The position numbers and the translations under genes were made by a program. Under the pieces are notes generated by a model, which ran no database searches, was not told the DNA's origin, and saw nothing but the letters and a program-made list of their open reading frames with translations. Positions 54,819 through 63,984 of a DNA stretch of 64,000 nt are shown piece by piece; position 1 is the stretch's first letter; each line of letters opens with the position of its first letter. The stretch comes from Paenibacillus radicis (ex Xue et al. 2023). GTDB lineage: Bacteria; Bacillota; Bacilli; Paenibacillales; NBRC-103111. The DNA lies in contig NZ_JANQBD010000010.1 of the NCBI RefSeq assembly GCF_024722015.1, positions 62,001-126,000 of the forward strand, given 5' to 3'.

Positions 54819-54842
54819 AGTAGCCTCCATTCATAACTAATC

Positions 54843-55520
54843 TTATTTTTTCGTTGCAAGCCAGGCGGCCAAGGCTTCCACTTCTTCGGGTTTGATTGCA
54901 TCCTTGAAAGAAGGCATGACCTTACCGCCATTTTGAATTTTGGCTATTAATTCTTCCTTTGTTCTTCGTTCCCCTACTTTGGAAATGTTCGGTCCAGCTC
55001 CGCCCTGCAGCTGGTCACCGTGACAGGCCATGCAATTATCCTTGAATAATGGCTCTGCTTTAGCTGCCAAGTCAGCTGCGGTAGGCGCTTTTGCTTCCGG
55101 CTTAGCCGCAGCGGGCGCCTCAGCCTTAGGTGCAGGCGCCGCTTCGGGCTCTTTGGCGGCAGGGGCTTGCGCTGGAGCTGGCGAAGCTGCCGGTGCAGCT
55201 GCCTTCGGCGCCTCCTGTGGCGGTGCCGGTGTCGGCTTGGGCGCCTCTGCCTTGGCAGGCGCCTCATTCTTCGCCGCAGGCGCGGGCTCCGGCTTAGCCG
55301 CCTCTGGCGCCTTCGGCGCTGCGGCTGCGCCGCTTGCCGCCGGTGCGGCGGCGTTACCGCCAGAGGCGCTTGCGGACGGCTTCGTGTCCGCTGCCGCTGC
55401 TGGCGGTGCTGCTGCAGCCGGCGTCTGGCTGGCCGGGTGTGCCGCGGGCTTGTCGCTGCCGCAGCCCGCAAGCAATGCAAGTGCAAACATTCCTGCGATA
55501 ATGGGTAATTTCCGATTCAT
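54843..55520 (-). CDS. Lipoprotein cytochrome c with a long Ala/Pro linker
   Basis: The ATG at 55520 lies eight bases after GAAGGAG, giving 225 residues. A lipoprotein signal (IIAGMFALALLAGC) anchors Cys near residue 21. Residues about 25-145 are nearly all Ala, Pro, Lys and Glu, a flexible spacer. The last 80 residues form a class I cytochrome c with heme motif CMACH, and axial Met in KVMPSF. It resembles CccB (cytochrome c-551) but with a much longer linker. It likely carries electrons to a terminal oxidase outside the membrane. The linker DNA is very GC-rich, unlike its surroundings. Confidence 0.9.
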   Translation of the reverse strand: MNRKLPIIAGMFALALLAGCGSDKPAAHPASQTPAAAAPPAAAADTKPSASASGGNAAAPAASGAAAAPKAPEAAKPEPAPAAKNEAPAKAEAPKPTPAPPQEAPKAAAPAASPAPAQAPAAKEPEAAPAPKAEAPAAAKPEAKAPTAADLAAKAEPLFKDNCMACHGDQLQGGAGPNISKVGERRTKEELIAKIQNGGKVMPSFKDAIKPEEVEALAAWLATKK

Positions 55521-55649
55521 AAACATCGCTCCTTCATGCAAGAGGTGCCCGATTTTGCATCACTCTTTATATAGAATAGTAGGCCTTACTATAAGAAACG
55601 TAAGGTTCGCCCATTCGGTTTGTTTCATGCATGAAGGAGAGTTGAAGCT

Positions 55650-56606
55650 TTAGCTGCGAATGAATTTTTTCCCCTGCCAAGTATCGCGAAGCTTCAGCTC
55701 ATCATCGAAAGCATTGAGTACTTCCCATTTCTTCAAGCTCCACATAGGTCCTATTAATAAGTCCCGCGGCGCATCCCCTGTCAGGCGATGCACAATCATG
55801 TCGGAGGGCAGAAGCTCTAATGTATCGACGACCAGCTTGACATATTCATCCTTTTCCAAAAACTGCAGCAAACCAGCCTCATATTGTTTGACCATCGGTG
55901 TTTTGCGCATCAAGTGCAGCAAATGGATTTTGATACCTTGAACGTCCATTTGGGCTACGGCCCGACCTGTGTCAAGCATCATCTCGTGGGTTTCACCGGG
56001 CAGTCCATATATAATGTGAGCGCATGTACGGATGTTATGCTTTCTCAGCTTGGCTACAGCATCCTCATAGCATTGGGTATCGTGAGCGCGGTTAATCAGC
56101 TGTGAGGTTGACTCATGAATGGTTTGCAAGCCCATTTCTACCCATAAATAAGTGCGTTCATTCAATTCAGCCAAATATTCTACAACATCGTCAGGCAAAC
56201 AATCCGGACGTGTAGCAATGGACAAGCCAACAACTCCCGGCTGCTGTAAAATAACCTCAAAATATTCCCGCAGCTCCTCCACAGGAGCGTAGGTGTTCGT
56301 ATAAGCTTGGAAATAGCCGATATATTGCGCTTCCGGCCATTTTTTATGCTGCAAATCCCGGATTTTATTAAATTGGGTAACCAGATCGTCGCGGCGGCTG
56401 CCTGCGAAATCGCCTGACCCACGTGCACTACAGAATGTACATCCACCGGCCGCGATAGAACCGTCCCGATTCGGGCAGGTAAAGCCTGCATCCAGCATAA
56501 CCTTAAAAACCTTGGTGCCGAATTGTTTGCGCATTTCAGTATTCCATGTATGAAACCGTTTGTCTCCCCAATCGGAAGGAATTGTGAGCGGCTCAGCTTG
56601 CTTCAT
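55650..56606 (-). CDS. ytqA: TIGR01212-family radical SAM protein, YtqA-like
   Basis: The 318-residue protein has an atypical cluster motif, CPNRDGSIAAGGCTFCSARG (about residues 44-63), with nine residues between the first two Cys instead of three, a hallmark of this family. GLSIATRPDCLPDDV and WVEMGLQTIHESTSQLINR are also conserved. A role in RNA modification has been suggested from its pairing with YtqB; the substrate is not evident here. Confidence 0.92.
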   Translation of the reverse strand: MKQAEPLTIPSDWGDKRFHTWNTEMRKQFGTKVFKVMLDAGFTCPNRDGSIAAGGCTFCSARGSGDFAGSRRDDLVTQFNKIRDLQHKKWPEAQYIGYFQAYTNTYAPVEELREYFEVILQQPGVVGLSIATRPDCLPDDVVEYLAELNERTYLWVEMGLQTIHESTSQLINRAHDTQCYEDAVAKLRKHNIRTCAHIIYGLPGETHEMMLDTGRAVAQMDVQGIKIHLLHLMRKTPMVKQYEAGLLQFLEKDEYVKLVVDTLELLPSDMIVHRLTGDAPRDLLIGPMWSLKKWEVLNAFDDELKLRDTWQGKKFIRS

Positions 56607-56866
56607 ATTATAAGGCTCCTTTTTGTCGAAACAGCTCTGTCGAAGATGGCTTCGATTTTAGAGCTTTTTTCTTATGCAGATATGCACGTTGAAATTTTAA
56701 CAGTGGATCATCTGCAAGATGATCTTATTTTACCGCAAAATGATGGGGGGTGCGAACTTTTTCCTTAACAATACCCTCCTAATCACCACAAGGATATTTG
56801 TGTCTTTAACCGACCATGCTATTAGTGCACCAATAATCCAATCTGCTTCGAAGGGAGAATACAACA

Positions 56867-57523
56867 ATGCACAAGTTTCGTAAAGTTGTTTTATCTTTGG
56901 CAATGGTCGCGTCTTTAGGTTTCGCTGCACAAGCTCATGCTGAAATGGGGAATACGGGGACTACCGGATTAACAACAGGAACCTCAACCACTCCTGCAGG
57001 AGCGTACGGCTCAACTAATACTCCTACCGGTACTATAGCAGTGCCAGGGACTACGGATACGACTAATACGACGACTGGAACAACGGACACGACTGGAACA
57101 GGAACGTATGGCAGCGGCTATGGATCGACTAACACGACAACGGGAACCGGAACCGGAACCGGAACCGGAACCGGAACCGGAACTTACGGTAGCGGCTATG
57201 GATCGACTAACACTTTGACAGGAACTGGAACTGGAACTTATGGCACAGGTACTGGCTATGGTACAACGACCAACACGACAGGGACCGATGGTATCAGAGG
57301 TCATCATTTGCTGGATCGGATGAACACCTATGGAACTTACAATACTACTGGCAAGGGCACAAGCACTGGATATGGCGGGAATTACGGTACTTATAGCTAC
57401 CGCGCTAATGCGGACACTACTACAAAAGGAACAAACTGGGGTTGGCTTGGTTTGCTCGGTTTGTTAGGCTTAGCCGGTATGCGCAGCAAAGGCCGAGATC
57501 GTGATGATTCCTTCAACAAATAA
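56867..57523 (+). CDS. Secreted Gly/Thr-rich protein with WGxxGxxG C-terminal anchor
   Basis: The 218-residue protein has a signal peptide (KVVLSLAMVASLGFAAQAHA). A region of Thr/Gly/Ser repeats spans about residues 27-150, with TGTYGSGYGSTNT twice and a pure GT run. The C-terminus is NWGWLGLLGLLGLAGMRSKG, the WGxxGxxG pattern with a hydrophobic helix and basic tail, a sorting or anchor signal. Function unknown. The GT run is coded by a repeated ACCGGA hexamer (about 57144-57182) that could change length by slippage. Confidence 0.78.
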   Translation: MHKFRKVVLSLAMVASLGFAAQAHAEMGNTGTTGLTTGTSTTPAGAYGSTNTPTGTIAVPGTTDTTNTTTGTTDTTGTGTYGSGYGSTNTTTGTGTGTGTGTGTGTYGSGYGSTNTLTGTGTGTYGTGTGYGTTTNTTGTDGIRGHHLLDRMNTYGTYNTTGKGTSTGYGGNYGTYSYRANADTTTKGTNWGWLGLLGLLGLAGMRSKGRDRDDSFNK

Positions 57524-57547
57524 ATGCTGTAAATTGAGGTGAACATC

Positions 57548-57751
57548 ATGAATATAGCTAGCATTCCCCGTTCGGACGAAAAGCTGACGATAGAGCTAAC
57601 GGTTAAAGAAGCAATGGCTCTTGGCAGTGGCGTTAACTTCTGGGGGGATCCACTCTTAGCGGCTCAGGCCCGTAAAAAGGTCAGAGCTTCATTGGAGCAG
57701 CTTCTCATTCCAGGAAATCATCGGCTATATTATGAGGCAATTGACTTATAA
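57548..57751 (+). CDS. Small protein of unknown function
   Basis: ATG at 57548, after GAGGTGA, gives 67 residues. It includes LTIELTVKEAMALGSG, ARKKVRASLEQLL and NHRLYYEAIDL, a plausible small alpha/beta fold. No family is recognised. It lies 24 bases after the WGxxGxxG gene and may be co-transcribed with it. Confidence 0.55.
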   Translation: MNIASIPRSDEKLTIELTVKEAMALGSGVNFWGDPLLAAQARKKVRASLEQLLIPGNHRLYYEAIDL

Positions 57752-57913
57752 AATCATCTAATTTTCAGGTATCAGTGAAGCTGTAGGATTAAGGTGAAGG
57801 CGTGGAGACGTAGAAAGCTTGCGTTACCCGCCTTTTCTTTAATCGCAATTAAGGGTATAATTTTTTCTGACCATTATAAGTAGAAGTTACAAGTACCGAT
57901 TTGGAGGAAAATT

Positions 57914-58663
57914 ATGCGTTTACGCGGCAGAAAAGGTATCAGAGAAGCGCTGGAAGCTCAATCAGACCTTATTGAGTTAAATCCGGCTGCATATAAAGGA
58001 AAGTGGAGTGCCGTATTTGGCAACGATCGGCCTATCCATGTAGAGCTGGGTATGGGAAAAGGACGATTTATTAGCCAACTGAGCTCGCTCAATCCTGAAA
58101 TTAACTACATAGGCGTAGATATGTATGACGAGCTTCTTCGCCGAGCCGGAGAGAAGGCCGTATTATCACGTGAAGAAAACGGCGGCACCTTGGCAAACCT
58201 GAGGCTTGCTTTGTTTAACATTGAAAAAATCGAGGATATATTCGATACGGATGAGCTTGAACGTATTTACTTGAATTTTAGCGATCCTTGGCCGAAAAAA
58301 CGGCATGCGCGGCGCAGGCTGACACATTCCGGCTTTGTTCGCAAGTATATGGATGTATTAAACGAAAATGGCGAAATTCATTTCAAAACCGATTCACGCT
58401 CATTATTTGAATTTTCCTTAAATTCTTTTTCCGATATGGGCCTTCGCATGCGTAATATTTCATTGGATTTGCATGCGGATGGACCAAGAACTGACTTGGT
58501 CATGACTGAATACGAAACAAAGTTTTTCGGGCAGGGAATGAATATTCACCGTCTGGAAGTCGTTATAGGGTCGAATGCTCTTAAGAGTCATTTGAGCAGG
58601 CTGGAACTCAACGAGAGAGAAGAAGAAAGCAATAAGGATATATCGAGTCAGGACGACCTGTGA
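57914..58663 (+). CDS. trmB: tRNA (guanine-46-N7)-methyltransferase
   Basis: The 249-residue enzyme begins MRLRGRKGIREALE. It has the SAM-binding motif VELGMGKGRFISQL (about 44-57), YIGVDMYDELLRRAGEKA, and the family motif LNFSDPWPKKRHARRRLTH (about 120-138). It methylates G46 in the variable loop of tRNA. The C-terminus has an extra acidic tail of about 25 residues. Monocistronic with a terminator. Confidence 0.95.
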   Translation: MRLRGRKGIREALEAQSDLIELNPAAYKGKWSAVFGNDRPIHVELGMGKGRFISQLSSLNPEINYIGVDMYDELLRRAGEKAVLSREENGGTLANLRLALFNIEKIEDIFDTDELERIYLNFSDPWPKKRHARRRLTHSGFVRKYMDVLNENGEIHFKTDSRSLFEFSLNSFSDMGLRMRNISLDLHADGPRTDLVMTEYETKFFGQGMNIHRLEVVIGSNALKSHLSRLELNEREEESNKDISSQDDL

Positions 58664-58714
58664 GCCCAGTGAAACGGCGGCAGGATGGTTCTGCTCGATA
58701 CGTAGTAAAAGAAA

Positions 58715-58752
58715 AGCATGCGATCCTCTAGAGAGGACGCATGCTATTTTTT
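58715..58752. terminator. Intrinsic terminator between convergent genes
   Basis: AGCATGCG (58715-58722) pairs with CGCATGCT (58738-58745), with inner CCTCT/AGAGG, followed by TTTTTT. Confidence 0.88.
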
Positions 58753-58754
58753 AG

Positions 58755-59879
58755 TTATTGGTTTAAAATCTCCATTATAGCCTGCGAACAGTCCATAGGA
58801 TTGTATGGATTCGTGTGCTGGGACAAAGACAATAGGGCGCGGCGCTTGAGAACTTCTGGATAACCATCCACAAGCAGCTTGAGCCAGTGATCGATAGTTG
58901 CGTCGGATTTAATATGCTCCCCAAACCCATGCTGGGTAAAATACTGCAGATTCTCCTCTTCCTGACCGGGTATCGGATTATAGAAGAGCATGGGAATCCC
59001 TTTGGCTAACCCTTCCGTGCAGGTCATTCCTCCGGGTTTGGTTATCAACAAATCAGAAACGTCCATCCATTTGTCAATTTCATTGGTAAAGCCCATGAGC
59101 CGAATGTTCTCATGCTGGAATCGTTTGTCCTCGGATAAGGCTGCTAATGCTTTGTCATTGCTGCCAAGGCAAATGATAAGCTGTATTTTTTCACGCCAAT
59201 CTGTAAAATAGTGCAGCATTTCCCCGTTATTCATCAACCCCCAGCCTCCGCCCATCACTAAAACGGTTGGCATGGCTTTAAGTCCATATTGGGCGCGAAG
59301 CTCGTCACGGTTATGCTGACCCCAGAAATTAGGGTGAACCGGTATGCCGGTCACTTCAATGGCATCGGAATTAATTCCGCGGCCTAGCAGCTTATCCCTC
59401 ACATCGGAGGTGGAGACCAGATATTTGTTTACCTCTGAGCTTAGCCAGGTTCCATGAGCATCATAATCGGTTATAACGGTGCACAAGGGGACGTTGAGTC
59501 CAGCACGTTTTAACCGGGAGATGACGGCATTTGGAAATGGATGCGTACAAACAATAGTGTCGGGGCGCAATTGATTGATGATCTCTGCTGTTTGAGCATA
59601 GAAAATACGATGCAAAGCCAGCTGAGTAAACCGATTCAAAGACTTCTTGTACTGGGAACGGTACATATATCCGTACAGCTTAGGCTGAGTTGTCACGGTT
59701 TTACGATAAGCTGTAAAGATCCATGGAGCCAACGTCGGATGGAGAAAGGAGCCGAGCTCCAGCACCCTGGTCTGGATGCCAGGCGAGAGCATGCGAAGAC
59801 CGACGGAGAGTGCATGAGCGGCTTGCGTATGCCCGGCCCCAAAGCCTTCGGATAATAACAACACCCTTTTTTTACGCAT
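58755..59879 (-). CDS. Glycolipid-type glycosyltransferase (MGDG synthase / UgtP-like)
   Basis: The start is the ATG at 59879. The frame is open to 60098, but that extension would overlap the PAP2 gene and has no similarity to the family. The protein has 374 residues. LLLSEGFGAGHTQAAHAL at the start is the MGDG-synthase domain motif for lipid-acceptor binding. The nucleotide-sugar half has VLVMGGGWGLMN and LLITKPGGMTCTEGLAKGIPM. Such enzymes add glucose or galactose to diacylglycerol to form membrane glycolipids or lipoteichoic-acid anchors. Confidence 0.85.
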   Translation of the reverse strand: MRKKRVLLLSEGFGAGHTQAAHALSVGLRMLSPGIQTRVLELGSFLHPTLAPWIFTAYRKTVTTQPKLYGYMYRSQYKKSLNRFTQLALHRIFYAQTAEIINQLRPDTIVCTHPFPNAVISRLKRAGLNVPLCTVITDYDAHGTWLSSEVNKYLVSTSDVRDKLLGRGINSDAIEVTGIPVHPNFWGQHNRDELRAQYGLKAMPTVLVMGGGWGLMNNGEMLHYFTDWREKIQLIICLGSNDKALAALSEDKRFQHENIRLMGFTNEIDKWMDVSDLLITKPGGMTCTEGLAKGIPMLFYNPIPGQEEENLQYFTQHGFGEHIKSDATIDHWLKLLVDGYPEVLKRRALLSLSQHTNPYNPMDCSQAIMEILNQ

Positions 59880-59953
59880 TAGCGTTTCACCATACCTTGT
59901 GACAATGGATTTACACAATTTTAACATTAAACATTTTATAGGCAAAATGCAAC

Positions 59954-60490
59954 TTATCCGAAAAATGCGACAATTGACAACGCTGAAATGGTCCCGATGA
60001 AGGCTCCAGCCAAGCAATCGGAAGGATAGTGCAGACCTAAATAAATTCTCGATATGGCGACAAGGGTGGCTAGCGGCAAGAGAATGGCTCCGATCCACAA
60101 GTTAGCACATACAAGTGGCAGCACAATGGAGAAGATAGCGGTTGTATGTCCGGAAGGGAAGGAATGATCTTTCAATGGTTTTTTATAAGTATTAGTATCG
60201 GGAACAACAAGATAAGGGCGAAGCCGCGGATATTTTTTTTTAATAATTGCGACTGGGATGTGACTCAATGCTAAAGCTAGACAGCTATAAATACCCGCTG
60301 TTTTCCAGTTTCCTTGCCCAAATAAGGCTAAGCAGAGCGCAGTAGTAATTGCAATGGCCGCACCGCCAAGATGTGTAATCGTTGTAAAAAACAGATCCAA
60401 AGAGGTGTGCTGAATCCGTTGGTTTACCCAACAAAACATACGGTTTTCTCGCTGCTGCAGCCAAGTTACAACACGGCTCATCAAGTTCAC
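59954..60490 (-). CDS. PAP2-family membrane phosphatase
   Basis: The 178-residue protein has five or six membrane segments and the three PAP2 motifs: KKKYPRLRP (about 86-94), PSGHTT (about 112-117) and SRIYLGLHYPSD (about 144-155). It removes phosphate from lipid phosphates such as undecaprenyl diphosphate or phosphatidic acid. It lies upstream of the glycolipid glycosyltransferase on the same strand, 74 bases away, which suggests a shared envelope-lipid role. Confidence 0.9.
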   Translation of the reverse strand: MNLMSRVVTWLQQRENRMFCWVNQRIQHTSLDLFFTTITHLGGAAIAITTALCLALFGQGNWKTAGIYSCLALALSHIPVAIIKKKYPRLRPYLVVPDTNTYKKPLKDHSFPSGHTTAIFSIVLPLVCANLWIGAILLPLATLVAISRIYLGLHYPSDCLAGAFIGTISALSIVAFFG

Positions 60491-60810
60491 CTCCTCAAAC
60501 TTTCACTGGGATAAGCTGTGCCTACCCGTCATATATTTATTATAACCTTCTATTGTTAGTGGAGTATTAAATCTGCAATAAATCCAACTTTAACATTGCT
60601 CAATCTCTTCCTTTGCTTCATTCAATAAAATAGGCTTCAAAAACTCGCATTTCAAGCAGATTTAATCTTGGTTTGATGTTCTGCTAACATTCCGATGCTA
60701 GGATGAAAGTGATAATGAATTTGAACCGGAGAACACAGATTTCCGGGACTTCACTCGTCCTTCCATTCGCGCTCCTATGTACAGATTTGTATTATGAGGA
60801 GGGAATAGCC

Positions 60811-61983
60811 ATGCGGGTAGCATTGTTTACAGATACGTATTTGCCAGATGTCAATGGGGTTGCCAAAACGTTGGGGCGATGGGTTCAATTCCTGCAGTCA
60901 CGAAATGTGGAATGCAAAGTGTTCGCACCGCTGAGCAGCTCGGCTGATGATTTGGGTATGAGTATAGTGGAACGATTTTATAGTATTCCCTTTTTGCTCT
61001 ATCCGGAATGCCGGATGGCGATTCCTAACCCAATTCAACTTAACAAGTCGTTAAAAGCTTTCGCACCTAACCTGATTCATGTGGCCACTCCGTTCAATCT
61101 AGGGATAACTGGACTGCATTATGCCAAAAAGCATCACGTGCCTATTGTTGCATCGTATCATACACATTTTGACCAATATTTATCTTATTATAAGCTGCAA
61201 TGGATGGAGCCGATGCTTTGGAAATATATGCTCTGGTTTCATCAGGAGTGCCAAAAAATATATGTTCCTTCACAATCAACTCTGCTTCATCTGCAGGATA
61301 AAGGCTTAAAGCGGATGGAAATTTGGTCCCGCGGCGTTGAGGAGAGCCTTTTCCGCCCGATTGTGAACCGTCCTCATGTGTGGAGGCAGTATGGGATTAA
61401 TCCTGACCGGTTTATCATCCTTTATGTGGGCAGATTAGCTCCTGAAAAAAGCGTGGACGTGCTCTTGCAGACGTTCCTCGCTCTTTCCGACACGATTCGT
61501 GCCAATTCCCATCTTGTGATCACAGGAGACGGACCGCTGTACCAGCCATTGCTTGAAAATTATGGTGGGGCGTCTAACATCACCTTTACAGGCTTTCAGC
61601 AGGGGAGGGAATTAAGTCGTCTATATGCAGCTGCCGACGTGTTTTTGTTTCCATCGGCTTCCGAGACTTTCGGTAATGTTATTCTTGAAGCTATGGCCTC
61701 TGGAACTGCGGTGATTGGAGCGGCGGCAGGCGGGGTAAAAGATCTTATCCATCATAATCAAAATGGACTTTTATGCAAGCCTGGAAACATCGCAGAATTT
61801 GTGAATACAGTGGAATTGTTGTATCATAATGAAGGGCGGCGGTTGGAAATTGCCGAAGCAGGACGCACCTATAGCATGCAACAATCATGGGAGCAGATTT
61901 TTTCACGGTTGTACGATAGCTATCTCCATGTCCTAAGTGAATCAGCCGGTCTTGCAAGAGAACATGAGGCGGCAATGAAGTAA
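60811..61983 (+). CDS. Glycosyltransferase family 4
   Basis: The ATG at 60811 lies after GAGGAGGG; earlier in-frame starts lack a site. The protein has 390 residues. It opens MRVALFTDTYLPDVNGVAKTL and has IVASYHTHFDQYL, ILYVGRLAPEKSVDVLL and the GT4 donor-binding motif FPSASETFGNVILEAMASG. This is the pattern of mannosyl- or glucosyl-transferases acting on diacylglycerol or sugar acceptors. It is divergent from the PAP2 gene; donor and acceptor are unknown. Confidence 0.9.
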   Translation: MRVALFTDTYLPDVNGVAKTLGRWVQFLQSRNVECKVFAPLSSSADDLGMSIVERFYSIPFLLYPECRMAIPNPIQLNKSLKAFAPNLIHVATPFNLGITGLHYAKKHHVPIVASYHTHFDQYLSYYKLQWMEPMLWKYMLWFHQECQKIYVPSQSTLLHLQDKGLKRMEIWSRGVEESLFRPIVNRPHVWRQYGINPDRFIILYVGRLAPEKSVDVLLQTFLALSDTIRANSHLVITGDGPLYQPLLENYGGASNITFTGFQQGRELSRLYAAADVFLFPSASETFGNVILEAMASGTAVIGAAAGGVKDLIHHNQNGLLCKPGNIAEFVNTVELLYHNEGRRLEIAEAGRTYSMQQSWEQIFSRLYDSYLHVLSESAGLAREHEAAMK

Positions 61984-62255
61984 ACTAATGACTCTAAAAA
62001 GTATGAAATACGGTGATAATAAGACGTAATAAGCTGGATGACAAAGAGTCGTGCGCCATATGTCCATAATTCTCGTTATAATTCAGGGATCTGGCGTAAT
62101 GGAGCTCCTTGGGGCTTTTGACAAAACGTCTTAAAGAGAGGAAAATCATATTCGGTTACCCACTCAAATCCAGACAAAGCCATCGAAGTTCATAGATATA
62201 GCTATAGAGAGAGAACAGAGACTTTGGGGTACATAAAAAAAGGGGGATTCTTTTA

Positions 62256-63491
62256 ATGCTGGATTATTTTTTGTTAGGCGTTCAGGTTATTTTAGCTATG
62301 ATCGGAGCCTATCAGCTGTTCTTGACGTTCTTTGGTTGGTACCGTCGAGAGCCAAAAGCAACTCATGCGCCGCAGAAGTCGTTTGCAATCCTGGTTGCAG
62401 CTCATAATGAAGAGCAGGTGGTTGGAGCGCTTCTGGACAACTTAAAAAAACTTGATTATCCGAAAGAATTATATGATGTATTCGTTATTTGCGATAACTG
62501 TACGGACAGCACGGCCCAAATCTCCAGAAGCAAGGGAGTATATGCTTGTGAGCGCAGCAATCCGAAGCTAAGAGGCAAAGGTTATGCGATCGAATGGATG
62601 CTTAAGGAACTGTGGAAAATGCCTCGCAGCTACGATGCGATTGTAATGTTGGATGCTGATAATCTGGTGAATCCGGACTACCTGAGTCTGATGAACAATG
62701 ATCTTATCAATGGCTCGCGTGTAATTCAAGCCTATTTGGATACTAAGAATCCGCATGATTCCTGGATTACTGCAGCGTATGCAATCACTTATTGGTATTG
62801 CAACCGCTTGTGGCAGCTGCCGCGCCAAAACCTTGGCTTGGCTAATTTCTTGGGCGGAACCGGCATGTGCTTCGAAACCAACCTGATTAAAGAAATTGGT
62901 TGGGGCGCGACAAGCTTGGTAGAGGATCTGGAATTTACAATGCGCTGCGTTCAGCGTGGAGTGAACCCAACTTTTAACTACGACGCTAAAGTTTTTGATG
63001 AGAAGCCACTGACCTTTAAAGCATCTGCGAGACAACGTCTAAGATGGATGCAGGGTCATTTTGATGTAGCGCGGCGCTATTTCTTTCCTTTGTTTTGGAA
63101 GGGGCTTAAAGAGGGCAGCTGGGCTAAGCTGGACACAGCTATTTATGCATTGAACGTGTATAACGTTCTGATCGGCTCTGTAGTCACTCTTATATTATGG
63201 GTCAATTTGCTAATGCCGGGAATCTATTCGCTGAAATCACTGTATGATTATGCACCAAGCCTGTTCATGATTATCGGTGCCCTCAGTTTTATCCAATTCC
63301 CGTTAGCGCTCATTATTGAGAAAGCGACTTGGAAAACGTATGCGTACCTGATCACCTTCCCTGTGTTTATGCTTTCTTGGTGGCCGATCACTGTTTACGC
63401 CTTTTTCACTCAGAACAACAAGCAATGGAGCCATACGGAGCATACGCGTGTTATTCGCTTGGAAGAGATGCAAAGCAAGCAGGTTAGCTAG
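62256..63491 (+). CDS. Membrane glycosyltransferase family 2
   Basis: The 411-residue protein has one N-terminal membrane segment, a GT2 domain (about 35-270) and three C-terminal segments. Motifs are ILVAAHNEEQVVGALLDN, VMLDADNLVNPDYL (metal-binding Asp residues), GGTGMCFE, LVEDLEFTMR and RQRLRWMQGHFD (the QxxRW-type motif of processive synthases). It probably builds a cell-surface polymer or glycolipid. A strong promoter was not identified in the 272-base gap upstream. Confidence 0.9.
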   Translation: MLDYFLLGVQVILAMIGAYQLFLTFFGWYRREPKATHAPQKSFAILVAAHNEEQVVGALLDNLKKLDYPKELYDVFVICDNCTDSTAQISRSKGVYACERSNPKLRGKGYAIEWMLKELWKMPRSYDAIVMLDADNLVNPDYLSLMNNDLINGSRVIQAYLDTKNPHDSWITAAYAITYWYCNRLWQLPRQNLGLANFLGGTGMCFETNLIKEIGWGATSLVEDLEFTMRCVQRGVNPTFNYDAKVFDEKPLTFKASARQRLRWMQGHFDVARRYFFPLFWKGLKEGSWAKLDTAIYALNVYNVLIGSVVTLILWVNLLMPGIYSLKSLYDYAPSLFMIIGALSFIQFPLALIIEKATWKTYAYLITFPVFMLSWWPITVYAFFTQNNKQWSHTEHTRVIRLEEMQSKQVS

Positions 63492-63507
63492 GATGTCCCC
63501 ACCCAAA

Positions 63508-63665
63508 CCCTCCCCGCCGGGAGGGCTCCAAAGGGCTCTGCCCTCTGGACACCCGTGGTGCGCCTGAGTGACGTTATGTGGAGGATCGCTTTTCGTCCCT
63601 TCGGGACACGCTTCATGTTAGTGCTCCTGCCAGTAGGAACGCTTTCGTCCTTGCGGACACGCTTT
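63508..63665. repeat. Cluster of short palindromic repeats
   Basis: CCCTCCC (63508-63514) pairs with GGGAGGG (63519-63525). Further on, CGCTTTTCGTCCCTTCGGGA (63587-63606) continues into CACGCTT, and CGCTTTCGTCCTTGCGGACA (63640-63659) continues into CGCTTT. Each is a small hairpin, and together they are about 80% alike. They look like extragenic palindromes. The open frames across them are not convincing genes. Confidence 0.6.
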
Positions 63666-63784
63666 AAGTTTGATCTTGTTTCCGCAACACCTGCAGGACC
63701 TCGGTACACAGGGCTTCCCGAAACGTCGGGAGGGACGGTGTGTCAAACCGCATAAAATCTTACCGAAGTTTCGAAACTTACACG

Positions 63785-63814
63785 TTGACTTAATTGCTGC
63801 GGTTATGTTATGAT
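63785..63814 (+). promoter_or_regulatory. Promoter of the infC operon leader
   Basis: TTGACT (63785-63790), an 18-base spacer and TATGAT (63809-63814) form a near-consensus vegetative promoter upstream of the leader. Confidence 0.7.
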
Positions 63815-63829
63815 GTTTTGGTGTTAAAA

Positions 63830-63960
63830 AAGAAGAAGCGCCCGCTTCTCACCTGACCGACTTGGTTGGCTGGTAATTAAAGCTAAAGTGAAGTTTTTAT
63901 AATGATAATCACTTGAACCTTTTAAGACGTGGGCCATTGCGCCCTCGTCTTTTTTAATTT
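63830..63960 (+). ncRNA. infC-rpmI-rplT leader (L20-leader type) with attenuator
   Basis: The leader contains GAAGCGCCCGCTTC and a later terminator in which AAGACG-T-GGGC (63924-63934) pairs with GCCC-T-CGTCTT (63941-63951), followed by TTTTT. In Bacillales ribosomal protein L20 binds this leader to terminate its own operon. Only the position and the attenuator are seen; the full fold was not modelled. Confidence 0.72.
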
Positions 63961-63984
63961 TACAATCTCTGGAGGTGGAAGGTT

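Noticed and set aside
55030..55653. Plus-strand frame of 207 codons opposite the cytochrome c gene
   Set aside because: It is the mirror of the GC-rich Ala/Pro linker. The cytochrome frame has a lipobox, heme motif and ribosome binding site.
56640..56670. Hairpin AGCTCT...AGAGCT with a T run on the plus strand
   Set aside because: No plus-strand gene ends before it; on the minus strand it would only be a leader hairpin of the ytqA-like gene without a T run. I could not assign a role.
59880..60098. N-terminal extension of the UgtP-like protein by 73 residues
   Set aside because: The extension overlaps the PAP2 gene and has no family similarity. The ATG at 59879 starts exactly at the conserved domain.
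63555..63755. 66-codon frame over the palindromic repeats
   Set aside because: It is made from repeated hairpin sequence, lacks a ribosome binding site and ends beside the infC promoter.
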